NCBI GenBank assembly: GCA_023213395.1
Contig: CM041465.1
Coordinates: 125,867,741-125,931,740 of the forward strand
DNA from: Cycas panzhihuaensis
Taxonomy: Eukaryota > Cycadophyta
Length of the DNA stretch: 64,000 bases
Direction: 5' to 3'
Below the pieces are notes generated by a model. The model saw only the letters and a program-made list of their open reading frames with translations. It ran no database searches and was not told the origin of the DNA. A program made the translations under genes and the position numbers. How positions within the stretch are numbered: the first letter of the stretch is position 1; every line of letters begins with the position of its first letter. This document shows positions 28,094 through 39,930 of the stretch, in pieces.

Positions 28094-29140
28094 GCCATGA
28101 AGAAGAGGAAGAGTAAGCTATGTTAAAATGAATAGAAACTTATAGGAGTTGCAAAAGAGAATAAAGTTGCTTACTAATATAGTATTGAGATAAAGACATG
28201 GAAGAAGTATTAGTGAAGAAGAAGCATTAAGTGATGATAGTATAAGATTCGAAGAGGATGAACCACAAGAATCATAGGCAAAAAAATAAATACTCTTAAA
28301 GGCACTTGAAGATAAGAGTGATGGAATCAAGATTGACATTCTAGACTACTATGGAAGTTTAAAATCAGAGGAGTTAGTAGATTGGCTAAATGCCATGGAA
28401 AAGTTCTTTAAATAGAAGAGAATGACCAAAGAAAACATGGTAAAGTTTAGATACACAAATTTTAAAAGACATGCAACTATTTAGTGGGATTGCTTGCAAA
28501 AGGAGAGGGTAAAGAAAGGCAAGAAAAAGATCAAAACATTGACCAAAATGGTCAAAAAGTTGAAAGAGAAGTTTCTACCAACTAACTATTCTCAAAACCT
28601 CTTTAGAAAGTTCCACAACTTAAAGTAGAAAGAAATGATAGTACAAGGTTATATAGATGAGTTCTATAATCTTTCCATTGATGTGGAGCATGAGAAAATT
28701 GATGAACAAGTTGCTACAAGATATGTAAATGGTTTAAAGTTTTCAATTCAAGATGAATTTAGCATGCATAGAGTTAATGGCATGGGAGATGCATATCAAT
28801 TAGTATAGAAGGTAGAAGATAAGCAAAATAGACATGGTACTTGAAAGTGCACTATGATGAGAAGAGGTTCATTACCTTTATACAGAAGTAGAGGAGAAAT
28901 TCCCTATGTGAGAGGAGAATCATCTAATATGATGGAAAGACAAGAAGTCAAGAGGCAGGGTGAAATGTAAGGAGGGTAAGGAGCTAAGAACCAACTCAGG
29001 GGAATAGGATTTCTAGAAGCACAACGAGGCAATGGTTTTGGTGGTGGAAGAGGATGGACGAGACCTTTTGTTTGTTTTAGATGTGGGGAAGGACATAGGG
29101 CATTTAAATGTTCTTGTCACCATAAGAAATAATCGAGAAG
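28094..29140 (+). pseudogene. Gypsy gag with CCHC knuckle, A3 nest
   Basis: The Retrotrans_gag domain can be followed from KIDILDYYGSLKSEELVDWL through ERVKKGKKKIKT, FLPTNYSQNLFRKF and GYIDEFYNLSIDVEHE to FSIQDEFSMHRV. A Gly/Arg-rich stretch and a zinc knuckle come next: CFRCGEGHRAFKC at 29,073-29,111. The knuckle binds element RNA in nucleocapsid proteins. Its spacing is C-X2-C-X3-H-X4-C, one residue shorter than the usual C-X2-C-X4-H-X4-C. Several in-frame stops (after KFFK, after ATI, after NLK) kill the frame. Copia C3 interrupts the element about 130 bp downstream. Confidence 0.85.
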
Positions 29141-29989
29141 GTAAGAATACCATTCGAGGATAAACCTGGCCCAAAATAAAGATGATAATAAAGGAGTCAT
29201 AATAAATGAAGTTAAGAGCTTAATGGTGAAGGAAGGATGGATCTAGAGAATAAATCACTCATATGCATACAATGGCAATAAAGAATGAAAAAGAGGTGAA
29301 ATAAGATATAAGAGCAAAGCTTGGAGGTGAGAATGAATGATGACTCCCTTCCTAAGATTTTGCCTTTTATTATTGAGGGTAAGCATTAGGGTTAGAATTT
29401 TCCTGCCTAATGACATAAACCTAAAATTACATCTAACTGTATATAAAGCGCATTTCAGTAAGAGACTAATGCTAATAATATATCCTAAGGTCACTTAATT
29501 AGTCTACATAAATGACCTTAATACATTAACCTCTTTCAATCCCCCCCTTAATAGTGAAAGGTTATTTTGAGAAAATCTATTCTATGAGGTATTTATTTGA
29601 GTCTCATTATTACATTAAATTCTAAATGACACTTTTGTTGAAAAACTTTCATGGAAAAAAATAAATCCACAGACTTTTGAAGATCTATAGCCTCTTTTAT
29701 ATATCAAAATAGCTAAGATGGCTCTTTGATGTAGCCTGATAGCTAAGTAGCTTAAATGTGTAGCTTGCTTTTGCTGAGTCTCTATGTACCGTTTGGTCAT
29801 TCCCTATGCCCTTTTAGGTTTTCATAGGTTTCAATTTTCCAAAACTAGCACAACCCTTATCCTTTCGTGCCCACATGGGATTTTCATAAATAGGATAAAG
29901 TAGAGACTTACTCTTATTCTTCCGTGCCCATAAGGGGTTTTTAAGAATAGAATAGAGTATGATGATCATATTTCCATCTTCTTTGATCA

Positions 29990-31450
29990 GTCGAAGATGG
30001 AGGCCCTAAGGCCGAGCTACTTTTAGAACTATTCAAACTTCATCTTTTGTAGTAGTTTGGTGAAGATATCAGCCACTTGATCTACTGCGGGGTTGTATTC
30101 TAGTTGAATTGTGTTGTCATGAATAAGTTCTCAAATCCTGTAGACTTTTGTACTTATGTGTTTGGTACGATCATAAAATATAAGATATTTTGCCATGTGG
30201 ATTACTAATTGATTATCCACATAAATTTCGGTAGGACTTGTTAAGATGATATTCAATATTTCTAATAATTTTCTAAACCATATCACCTCCTTATTGGTCT
30301 CAGAAGCAACAATGTATTCAACTTCAGTAATTAAATCAATAACTATCTTCTACTATCTATATCTCTATGATATTGGTGATATTCCAAGAAATATTACATA
30401 CCTAGACGTAGATCTTTCTGTATCTTTATCTCATGAAAGTCTAAGTCTGTGTATGCAAAAAGATTAAATTCATTATTAGGTTCATACAACAAACCAACTT
30501 TACTGGTTGTCTTTAGGTATTTTAACACTCGAACTACAACCTGCCAGTGATTCTACTTAGGATTTGTCATAAATCATATAATAATGCTAATAGAGTGTGC
30601 AATATCTGGCCTTGTATTGGTAGTGTAGATGAGACTACCTACAAGTTTTTTATAGAGTATCGCATCTACCTCTCTAGTGTCACCATCAGTTAAGAGTTTG
30701 GTAATAATATCCATAGGTAAAGCCATTGGTCGAATATCTTTTAATTGAAACTTAGTTAGAAGATCGTTGATGTATTTTTCTTGGAAAAGAAAAAATTTTC
30801 TATTCTTTTGTATTACTTCAATTCCCAAGTAATATTTCATCAAACTGAGGTCAAAAAATTTAAACATTTTACCAAGGTCCTTTTTTAGTTAGCTTATTGC
30901 CTATTCACTATTACCCGTTACTAGCATATCATCCATAAAGATTATAAGATAAGTGACTTTATCCTTTTGGCACTTGATGAATAGTGTTGTATCAATATCT
31001 TAGTAGTCACAAATATCGTATCTAAGTTACCTAATTCTTTCAGATAACTTGGCAAACCAAGCATGAGGGACTTGTTTAAGGCTATACAAGGACTTTTTGA
31101 GCTTGCAAATCTTATGCTCTTGACCTTCAATCTCATATCCTTCTGGTTAAGCTATGTAAATTTCTTCTTCAAGATCCCCATTGAGAAACACGATCTTAAT
31201 ATCGAGATGGTGGATTTTCCAACCATATTGAGCATCTAAGGTGATAAGAGTTTTAATTGTAGGCCACTTAGTTGTAGGTGCAAAGACTTCAGTGTTGTTA
31301 ATACCTTCCCTTTGTATGAATCCTTTAACTACCAACCTCATCCTATGTTTTTCAAGGGTGTCATCTAATCTATATTTATTTTTGAACATCCATTTATTTT
31401 AAACTATCTTTCTGCCATGTGGTAGATCAACGAGCTCCTATATACTATTT
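29990..31450 (-). pseudogene. Copia C3 reverse transcriptase and RNase H
   Basis: Minus-strand frames give the RT start (FKNKYRLDDTLEKHRMRLV, VFAPTTKWPTIKTL, IHHLDIKIVFLNGDLEEEI), SLKQVPHAWFAKLS, the FMDDMLVTG catalytic box near 30,928-30,939, LSLMKYYLGIEVIQ, KYINDLLTKFQLKD, LVGSLIYTTNTRPDIAHS, then RNase H (LKYLKTTSKV, ASETNKEVIWFRKLLE, DQVADIFTKLL). The two aspartates of the RT box are kept. Breaks split the frame into pieces of about 100 codons or fewer, for example after IYIA and near 30,900, so it is non-functional. It is the best copy for defining this family. Confidence 0.88.
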
Positions 31451-31869
31451 TTTATGAGAGATTGTTATTATTCATTTATTGCATTTCTCTAAATTATATG
31501 TTTTACAGCTTCTTAGTATGAGAGAGGCTCTTCATTAAGAGTAATGTGCAGTTCTACCAATTTAAGCTTAGTATATAATGGTTCTTACATCCTTGCTCTA
31601 TGGGCACTTCGAGTGCTAGTTTTACTAGCTCATATGGTCATATATCCTTATTGAGCTGGTACGCTTCATAAGATCCTTGAATTGGGAATAAGGTCATCAT
31701 TTCCTCAACTTCTTGGTTCTCATCATTAAAATGATTATTTTGTGAGGAGGATGTTGATGTGCCTCAGGAAGATGGTCCTTCTACCATTGCTTTTCCTTTG
31801 CCAATTGAAGGTAGAGAGGATGATTCTTCTATAATGACTTTGCCTTTATCAACTCTACTATCTTCAAAG

Positions 31870-33400
31870 GATGGTATTAGATGTGCACTCATCGGTTTAG
31901 AGTTACAACTTATATCCTTTGAGGCTCTATTATCAACTTTCAATATTTGGAGTAATTTATGTGTGTCCTCCCCCTAAATTTTAGAATCTGAACATCATAC
32001 TTAATAACATCATTCTGTCAGTGTGAGGGTATTTTGGAGTCTAGTCTAAGCAATTGATCCTCTATCTCTGCAAAGACAACATCTCTAGTAATGATGATTT
32101 TTCATTATAAAGGTATAAAAACCTTATACCCTTTCTTGTCCATAGGGTATCTGGCAAATATATCTTTAAGTGCCCTTGGCTGAAGCTTATTTCGATCTGC
32201 ATCCAGAATGTGGGCATAGCATGTAGAGCTAAAAATTTTAAAGTAGTGAACAATGGGGGCTTGTCTTGACCACTTTTTATTAGGTGATTGTCCTTCCTTT
32301 GGTGGGCTAATAATATTGATGCAAAAATGACTGTCTAGATTGCTTTAGCTCATAGGTAAGTAGGTACATTTTTGTATATTAACATAGCTCTAACTATGTT
32401 CATTATTATCCTATTCATATACTTAGTAACTCAGTTTTACTGTGGGGCACCTACTACTATTATTTAATATTTGATGCCATTGTCTCGAAGGTAGCTTTCA
32501 AACTCATGTGAGGTATATTCGCCATCATTATTAATGCAAAGATATTTAAGTTGATAACTTGACTCTTTTTCAGTGCAGGCTTTAAATTCATTAAATACAT
32601 GGAAGGCTTCATCTTTCTTGTGTATAAAAACTACCCATACTTTCCCAATGAAATCATTAATGAAAGAGATATAATATAACTTGCTCTTCAGTGAAAGAAT
32701 GGGCATTGGTTTGCATAGATCAAAGTGTACTAATTATAATGGATGACTTGATTTCCACAGACTTTTGAAATAGGGTTGTCAATGAGATTTGGCAATGATA
32801 CAAGCTTTACACTTAAAGAGCTTGGAGGAGAACTTTGGAAGACTTAGAAGAGTGTTATAAAGATCTCTAAGTCTATCAATGTGAACATGGCCCATGTGAG
32901 TATGCCAAAGAGCTTTTGGTGACAATGTTGGGTGGGTTAGGATGGTGTTAAATGTAAATTTTTCATCGGCACAGGGGCTTTAGGCACAATGGGCTTTATA
33001 AGATAGAGAGTCATTCAGTTGAAAGAGTTTACTAGTGAGATGTCCAATCAAGACCACTTGATCAATTGGAGGGTAAATGAGCTAAAGAGTTTGGTCATTT
33101 ATAATTATACTCAGATTAAATTCACGAGAGATAAGTGTGGATAAGGAAAGTAGGTTTTGTTTGAGATTGGATATATATAAGACATCAAGCAATGTAAAAT
33201 CTCTTAAGCCTAGGAGTTTTAGGCAAATGTTACCAATTCCTTCAACACGTTGTTGTGATTTATTAGTTATGTGAACAACTCCTTGAATATTTGAGTCAAA
33301 TGTTTGATATAGACTGTGATGTGCATCATATGTTGAGTTAATCCTATGTCTATGATCCACTGTCTATCGGTTGAAGCAACGCTATTTGCAATTCTAATAG
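31870..33400 (-). pseudogene. Copia C3 gag-pre-integrase and integrase
   Basis: Reading down from 33,400: the MDHRHRINSTYDAHH segment adjacent to the LTR, HITNKSQQ, LLDVLYISNLKQNLLSLS, then integrase SKLYYISFINDFIGKVWVVF, YLCINNDGEYTSHEFESYL, and the third catalytic region, which reads VTKYMNRIIMN. C1 and C2 have VTEHMNRI there, so the catalytic glutamate has become lysine in C3. A first-aspartate neighbourhood change (IDDF to INDF) is also present. The C-terminal integrase region lies near 32,060-32,250. The frame is interrupted by several stops. Confidence 0.83.
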
Positions 33401-33670
33401 GACTTAGCATTAGTGAAGAGAAAAGAGATGAAATAAGATACAAGAAAAAAGCTTAGAGGTAAAAATGAATAATGACTCCCTTCTTGAGATTTTATCTTTT
33501 ATTATTGAGGGTGAGCATTAGGGTTAGGATTTTCTCACCTAATGATACGAATCCGAAATTACATCTAAATGCGCATAAAGCATATTTTAGTAAAAGACTA
33601 ATACTAACAACATATCCTAAGGTTACTTAATTTATCTACACAAATGACCTTGATATATTAACCTCTTTCA

Positions 33671-34070
33671 AATACTTCAAAGAACTATGATAGCACCTAG
33701 GTAATGACCCATACAAGATAAAGGAAGGATAAAGATGGATGGTGATTTATGGTTATGAAATAATTTTTTTAGGATAAGATGTATTGCAGGAGGAAAGGTA
33801 TGCGAAGTTATAATTGATGGTGGTAGTTGTGAGAATATGATCTCTATTAGGGTTATCACCCCACTCCTACCTTTTGTACATGTGAACACACACATATTAA
33901 GGTAAGTTAGGTAAGGTTAAGTTTAACTTGAGTTAAGTAGGTTTCTCTCCCTCACAATTATATATTTCTGGGGTGAAAAACCTTGGTGTCTTTAGACACC
34001 ACCAACTATTGGAGATCTATTATACTCTTTTATAAGGGCAATTATTGATTGGTAATTATTAACACACAAA
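33671..34070. repeat. Gypsy protease scrap and X LTR remnant, copy 3
   Basis: 33,671-33,846 carries the Gypsy protease motif (IIDGGSCENMIS). 33,847-34,035 is an X LTR truncated on both sides. 34,042-34,091 holds two copies of ATAAGGGCAATTATTGATT separated by about 10 bp, at the join to Gypsy RT/RNase H sequence. Confidence 0.75.
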
Positions 34071-34071
34071 C

Positions 34072-34800
34072 ATAAGGGCAATTATTGATTAGCCAACACT
34101 TAAGACTATGATAGAGGTAAGAAGTTTTCACGGTTTGGGTCAGTTTTATAGAAAGTTTATTAGAAACTTTAGTGGGATTATTACACCCTTAATAGACTAT
34201 ATGAAGGGTAAGGAGTTGACATGGACAAGGGAAGAAGATAATAGCTTCCAACTCTTAAAGAAAAAGGTAGCTGAGGCACCAATCCTTATACTACCAAATT
34301 TTAAAAAAGTATTTAAGGTCGGTTATGGTGCTTCATATATTTCACTTGTTGCAGTGCTTAGTCAAGAAGAAAGACTTATATCATTTTATAGTGAGAAGCT
34401 TAATGAGGCAAGAAGAATGTATTCAACCTATGACTTAGAATTTTATACAATTGTCCAATCTTTAAGGTATAAGAGGCATTCCCTCATACCTATGGAATTT
34501 GTCCTATTCACTGATCACTAAGCCTTGAGATATATAAATACCAAAAGGAAATTAAATACTAGAAATGTTAAGTGAGTATCTTATCCCCAAAGCTTTATAA
34601 TTATTTTGAAGAATGAATCAGGCAAACTAAACCATGTTACTAATGCATTGAGTAAGTGAGTAGGATTATTTACAACCATGGCAAATAAGATGATAGTATT
34701 CAAAGCTATTAAGGATTTGTATGACTCAGACCCAAACTTTGGAACAATTTCTAAGCATTGTAAGAAACCTCTAATTAAGGGAGGCAATTCTTCCTATGAT
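34072..34800 (+). pseudogene. Gypsy RT end and RNase H, A3 nest
   Basis: Starts in the post-RT connection (EVRSFHGLGQFYRKFIRNF, TPLIDYMKGKELTW) and continues into the RNase H domain: FKVGYGASYISLVAVLSQEE, ISFYSEKLNEARRMYSTYDL, then a damaged region ending SFIIILKNESGKLNHVTNAL. Ty3/Gypsy RNase H degrades the RNA strand during replication. Its first catalytic region, normally DASG-like, reads YGAS, so an acidic residue is lost. A stop follows LFTDH (34,519-34,521), and further stops come later. The upstream RT palm is absent, replaced by the X LTR junction. Confidence 0.85.
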
Positions 34801-34842
34801 GATTACATTGTGTAACATGGCTACTTATTTAAAAATAGACAA

Positions 34843-35900
34843 TTGGGTATCCTAGTGGGCTCCATAAGAGAGAACATTATACAAGATTTACATAGTGAAG
34901 GTCTTGTAAGGCATTTTGGTCGAAATAACACCATAGTTCTAGTAGAAGAAAAATATATTTGGCCTCGAGTAAAGGGTGATGTGGCAAGATTTGTGGCATG
35001 TTATAGAATATGCCAAATGGCTAAGGGACATGCACAAAATATTGACTTATATATGCCCTTACTAGTATTTGAGTCACCATGGATAAACTTAAGCATGGAT
35101 TTCATATTGGGATTGCCACATACACAAAGAGGTAATAATTCAAAATCTATTGTTATTGTTTACTTTTAAAAATGGTTCATTTTATTGCATGCAAGAAGAT
35201 AAATGATGTTGTTAGAATAACATATTTATTCTTTAAAGAGGTTGTAAGGTTGCATGGCATTCCTAAGATTATCACTTTAGATCAGGACACAAAGTTTTTC
35301 AACTATTTCTGGAAGACTCTATGGAAGAAGTTGGAAACCAAACTTCAGTTTAGTAGTGCCTACCAACCATAGACTGATGGGCTGACTAAAGTGGTAAACA
35401 AAAGTTTAGTTAACTTGTTAAGGTGCATTATTGGGGAGAAGCCCAAATAATGGGACTTAGCATTAACCAAGGAAATATATATATATAACATTCTTGGAAA
35501 TAGGTCGATAGGTATATTATCTTTTAAAGTTATATATGAAAAAAACCTTAAGGGTGTGCTAAACTTAATACATCTACCTATTAGGGGAAATGTGAGTGAC
35601 GATGCAAAAGCTTACGTAAAGAATATACAATGGTTTGACGAGGAGGTAAGGAAAAAGTTATAGAACACTAATAAAAAGTACAAGGAAGTAGTAGACAGGA
35701 CCCATGGATATAAGATATTTGAAGAAGGTGACTTAGTAATGGTTTACTTAAAGAAAGATAGATTCCCCCAAGGGACCTATAACAAGCTCAAATATAAAAA
35801 GGTTGGGCCATATTGGATTATAAAAATGATTAATGACAATGCATACAAGGTGGATCTTCCTGAATACTTTGATGTTTTAGATCTATATGTATATCATTAA
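34843..35900 (+). pseudogene. Gypsy integrase, A3 nest
   Basis: The zinc-binding start (GLVRHFGRNNTIVLVEEKY, RFVACYRICQMAKG) is followed by the core: INLSMDFILGLP (first aspartate), [18 protein letters not shown] (second aspartate), SSAYQP then TDGLTKVVNKSL. The last position normally reads TE, so the catalytic glutamate has become lysine. The C-terminal part shows [31 protein letters not shown] and NAYKVDLPE. No chromodomain is recognised after it. The order RT-RNase H-integrase confirms Ty3/Gypsy. Stops at 35,166-35,168 and 35,370-35,372 break the frame. Confidence 0.88.
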
Positions 35901-36164
35901 GGAGATGAAGAGGTAGATTGTGAACGTAAAGTGGCAAGTCGGGAGCTCCAAATGACAAGGAAGAAGCGAGAAGATATTAGATATGAAGGCAATGAGTACA
36001 AAATAGGGAAATTATAATAAGTACCTAGTGTAGTGAAAATGTCTACCATAAGCAAATAACAGATGGATAACCGAAGAAGAACTAAAGTAGTTAAATCTTG
36101 ACAAATGGCATGAAATTCATCATAATAATTTGTAGGGAATGAATTCTTTTCAACCTAGGGATAA

Positions 36165-36765
36165 TGATGTAGGAGCATCTAGACCTTCATCATAACTCCA
36201 TCTATTTTTTACTTTTTAGTTATTTTACTCTAAATTTTAGGATCTATTAATTAAAGAATAACTTTTAACTTGGTAGTCAAAATTCAATCCTTCAAATACC
36301 AAATCGAAGGTCTATTCAAGAAGAACAAGTGAAAATAGCCTAAGATGGGGCCAAAGGCCCATCGTGGGCCCAAAGTTTGCTGACCAAAAAAATACTTTAA
36401 AAATACCTAAAAATTAATATTTATTTTGTATGTCTAAAAATAATAGTTAATTTTATATTAGTTTTCACTTTTATGTAACGACCCTTAGTGGTCTAGCTTT
36501 CTTTAGTAGGAATTAACTTATATGGAAGTACATAGTATTTTATATAATGGAGAAGTTTTTAAGGTTAGGGTTAGAAGTTTTCAGACTTCTTGCTTTTACT
36601 TATATAAATGTAATTTTAGACTATTTTTTGGTAGATTTAAATGGAATATAATAGAGTTCGAAGTAAAACAACTCTCTCTATTCTTTGGACTTTTTCTTTT
36701 TCTCTTTCCTGTTTGAGGTTGGTGCATGTGAGATAGAATCTTTTCCTTGCAGGCTTTCCTCATGA
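36165..36765 (+). repeat. Gypsy 3' LTR, A3 nest
   Basis: TGATGTAGGAGCATCTAG ... CCTCATGA, preceded by a purine-rich CCTAGGGATAA that resembles a decayed polypurine tract. It is visibly more diverged from the 5' LTR than the three 5' LTRs are from one another. Confidence 0.8.
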
Positions 36766-36770
36766 TAGAT

Positions 36771-37496
36771 ACATATGATGAACATGAAATATGTAAGACA
36801 ACTTGTAAGGGGCGAAATCTAGATTATAGAGAAGATAAAGGAGGATGTCTATATGAGAGAAATATATGGGGGATTATGGTAAAGGTGATTTTAAATGTAA
36901 ATAATATGTATTAAAGGTTAGACTGAGAGGCATTATGAAGGCATGGTGGATGAAGGGTAGGAGAAGTGGGAAGTTAAGAGAAATGGATATTCTAGATTGG
37001 GTTTGAAGTAGAGATTATGAGGTGCCATGTCCTTATGAATGAAAAATAAATATTATAATAACTTATCTCAATTATTATACGAAGTCTATGATATATTATT
37101 ACATGGCCATAAATAAAACCAAGACAACTAAAATTTTTTTATAGTAACTTTTCGTTACGTACGTATATTATAGTGATTTATTTACAAAGTTTTTTGTTAT
37201 AATGTAATACTAATAGGTTGCTTAAAGTATGTATGATTACAGTCTTGCCTTGAATCTTATGTTGTGAACTAGTAAATATGAAAATAATTTATACACAACC
37301 CTCTCCCTTAATACACATACATGCATACATATATTACAAGGGATTGATGGATGATGGGTAAGGAAAAAATAAGGGAGATTTATGGATAAGGAGGATAATG
37401 GTATAGATAATAACAAGTAAATGAAATTTAATTAATAAGCAAGTTTAAGAAATGTCTAGTTTGTAGGTGATATATAGGGGTTTATAAGTGATGAAT
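36771..37496. repeat. Intergenic DNA and a partial block-A segment (D)
   Basis: 36,771-37,019 is purine-rich and unassigned. 37,020-37,345 repeats the pre-microsatellite part of block A (compare 5,980-6,250). 37,200-37,495 matches 63,050-63,350 in reverse complement. No gene is present. Confidence 0.7.
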
Positions 37497-38444
37497 ATTA
37501 TATACTCCTAAGATGGTTGTAGAATCTAATTCATTCACTCTTTATAAATATAGATTCATTAATATTATGCTATTTTATGTTGCATATTTATATTAAATTT
37601 GCTAAAATGTCATCATTGTAGAATGAAATTTAGGAGTTTATTTTTATATTCTTTCTCTATTTTATAATAATTAGAAATGACAAGTCTCATTTTATTATCA
37701 AATTCTCATAATTAGTAAAATTTCATATTGTTAGTTGATCGTCACAACTTTAAACGAGTAAAAATATATTAAAGAATTATTGCTATTTATTCATTAAAAA
37801 ATGACCTTTAATTTATAATTAAATATGAGAATCCTTTGTTCTTTACTAAAACAACTAATCTTAATGGAAAAAATCATCACGAAAATTATCCAGAAAAGGG
37901 CAAAGACACTTGACATTGAGTTTATGTTCAAATGGTTCTAAAAGATGCTATGAAAGCTTTCTCAGATTATTGTTAAAATCTAATGAAATAGTATTACACC
38001 TCTGATGCTTATGATCCAAATCACTTAATAATGGCCTAAATATGCTTGACATAGGGTTTATGTCCAAATGGCTCTAAAAGACTATATAGAGGTTTTTTTA
38101 GATGATTGTTGAAAGCCAATGAACTAATGCCATATCCTTATTTCTTTTTGGATGATTATTGATAGTTAATATAATAATGCCATGTCCTTATAAACAAAAA
38201 GTAAACATTATAATAACTCATCTTAGTTATTATACAAACCCTATGATATATTATTATCTATCCATAAATAAAAGCAAGATACCTAATTTTTTTTGTAGTA
38301 ACCTTTTGTTATGCATATACTCTATAGTGACTTATTTACTTAGTTTTTTATCATAATTTAATGTTAATAACTTGCTTGAAGTAAGTATGATGACAATTTT
38401 TCCTTGAATATTATATTATGAAGTAATAAATATGAAAATAATTT

Positions 38445-38690
38445 GTACACACCCCTTCCTCTAGATAGACATATATATACATGTCTGCATGTGTACACAC
38501 ACATACATACATACACACATATGTATGTATGCATGTATAGGTACTTGCATGTGTGTATATGTATATATACATGTACATACACACACATATGTGTGTGTGT
38601 GTATGTGTGTGTATGCGTGTTGTGTGTGTGTTTATTTGTTTATGTATGTATACATACATATACACACAAACATAAAGGCAACATACAACT
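38445..38690. repeat. Compound TA/CA microsatellite in A4
   Basis: Short CA, TA and TG tracts in conserved flanks. It is the counterpart of 6,245-6,500 and 25,885-26,840, with no long TA run. Confidence 0.9.
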
Positions 38691-39104
38691 TTAATTTATC
38701 ATTTGCTAAGACTAAAATATCATAAGCATTTGGTATACCTTCTTGTTATCTCCCTGAACTAACCCATACCTATTATTTTCTTATTTGTTATAATACACTA
38801 TTAAGGATGGATTTTATATGGGATGCTACATTTGAATGATACTCAAATCTATATGTTTTGAATTCAACTTGCTTGAGGCTTTTCATCATATTTGCACAGT
38901 ATGTCCATTTAAAGTTATCATTGATAGGGGTTGAGGGAATGTAGAGGAAGGATGTAGATTATAGAAATTAACCTATACAATTTAGAGAATAATTAGTTAG
39001 ATGGTCATGGTAGTGAGATAACTTTAATTGAGGATTGACCCATGAGTTACATGAACGGTTCATGGAAACCTAATGGGAGATACGACATGCGAAAGAAAAT
39101 AGAT

Positions 39105-39711
39105 TGATACAGGAGCATCTAGACCTTGATCATAACTCCATCTATTTTTCACATTTTTAGTTATTTTACTGTAAATTTTGGAGTCTATTGATTGAAGCAT
39201 AACTTTTGAATCGATGGTTAGAATTTAATGAATCTAGCACTAAATCGAAGGTCTATTCAAGAAGAATAGATAAAAATGGTCTAGGATAGGGTTAAAGGTC
39301 CATCATAGGCTCCAAATTTGCCTACCAAAAAAATGCTCTAAAAATACCTAAAAATTAATATTTAGTTTATATATGTAAAAATAATAGTTAATTTTAAACT
39401 AGTTTTCACTTTTATGTAATGACCCTTAGTGATCTAGCTTTTCTTACTTGGAATTAATTTAAAAATATAGAATTGCATAGTATTTTACATAATTAAGGAG
39501 TTTTTAGGGTTAGGGTTAGAAGTCTCTTGACTTCCTATTTTTCTTTATATAAATATAATTTAGGATTATCTTTTGGTAGATTTGAATGAAATAGAATGGA
39601 ATACAAAGTAAAATGACTCTCTCTATTCTTTATAATTTTTCTTCAGCTCTTTCTTAATTTTAGGTTAGTGCATATGAGATAGAATCTTTTCCTTACAAGT
39701 TACCCTCATCA
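39105..39711 (+). repeat. Gypsy 5' LTR, A4 (607 bp)
   Basis: TGATACAGGAGCATCTAG ... CCCTCATCA. It contains a short TTTTTAGGGTTAGGGTTAG stretch near 39,495. Confidence 0.85.
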
Positions 39712-39930
39712 TCTAGTATCAGAGTATGGTTTAGCTGTAGGGTTAAAGAAAGAAACCATAAAAATTTGAGGTATTGTAATGGATAGTTGTTGAAGAGACT
39801 ACATAGGTTGTAGAGTATTCTTATTGAAAGGGTAAGGGATTACTCATTGGGGCTTAGGAGCCTTTAAGAAAGCTTACAGAAGAAGCTTTAGGACCCAAAG
39901 TGATTAGGTAAAGAGAAGAGCAGTTAAAAA

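Larger units (their letters stand above)
29273..33670 (-). mobile_element. Copia element C3, two LTRs, nested in Gypsy
   Basis: The most complete C copy. Its 266-bp LTRs lie at 29,273-29,538 and 33,405-33,670, and a polypurine tract (minus-strand AAGGGGGGGAT) borders the 3' LTR at 29,539-29,550. Gypsy sequence flanks both sides. The expected 5-bp target-site duplication is not clean (left ...GCATACAA, right AATAC...). The internal region is about 3.9 kb and appears to lack gag. Confidence 0.85.
27267..36765 (+). mobile_element. Gypsy element with nested Copia and X LTR (A3 nest)
   Basis: Bounded by a 607-bp 5' LTR (27,267-27,873) and a 601-bp 3' LTR (36,165-36,765). Flanking pentamers TGGAT (27,262-27,266) and TAGAT (36,766-36,770) look like a decayed 5-bp target-site duplication; A4 has TAGAT before its LTR. 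Internal order: primer site, gag, Copia C3 in reverse, protease scrap, X LTR remnant, RNase H, integrase. The RT and most of the protease are missing around the X insertion. Confidence 0.85.

Noticed and set aside
34581-34787. Minus-strand ORF in the Gypsy RNase H region
   Set aside because: A shadow of the plus-strand RNase H relic.
39490-39525. Interstitial telomere repeat (TTTAGGG-like)
   Set aside because: Only two or three imperfect units inside a Gypsy LTR, and absent from the LTRs in A1 and A3; chance or a private change.
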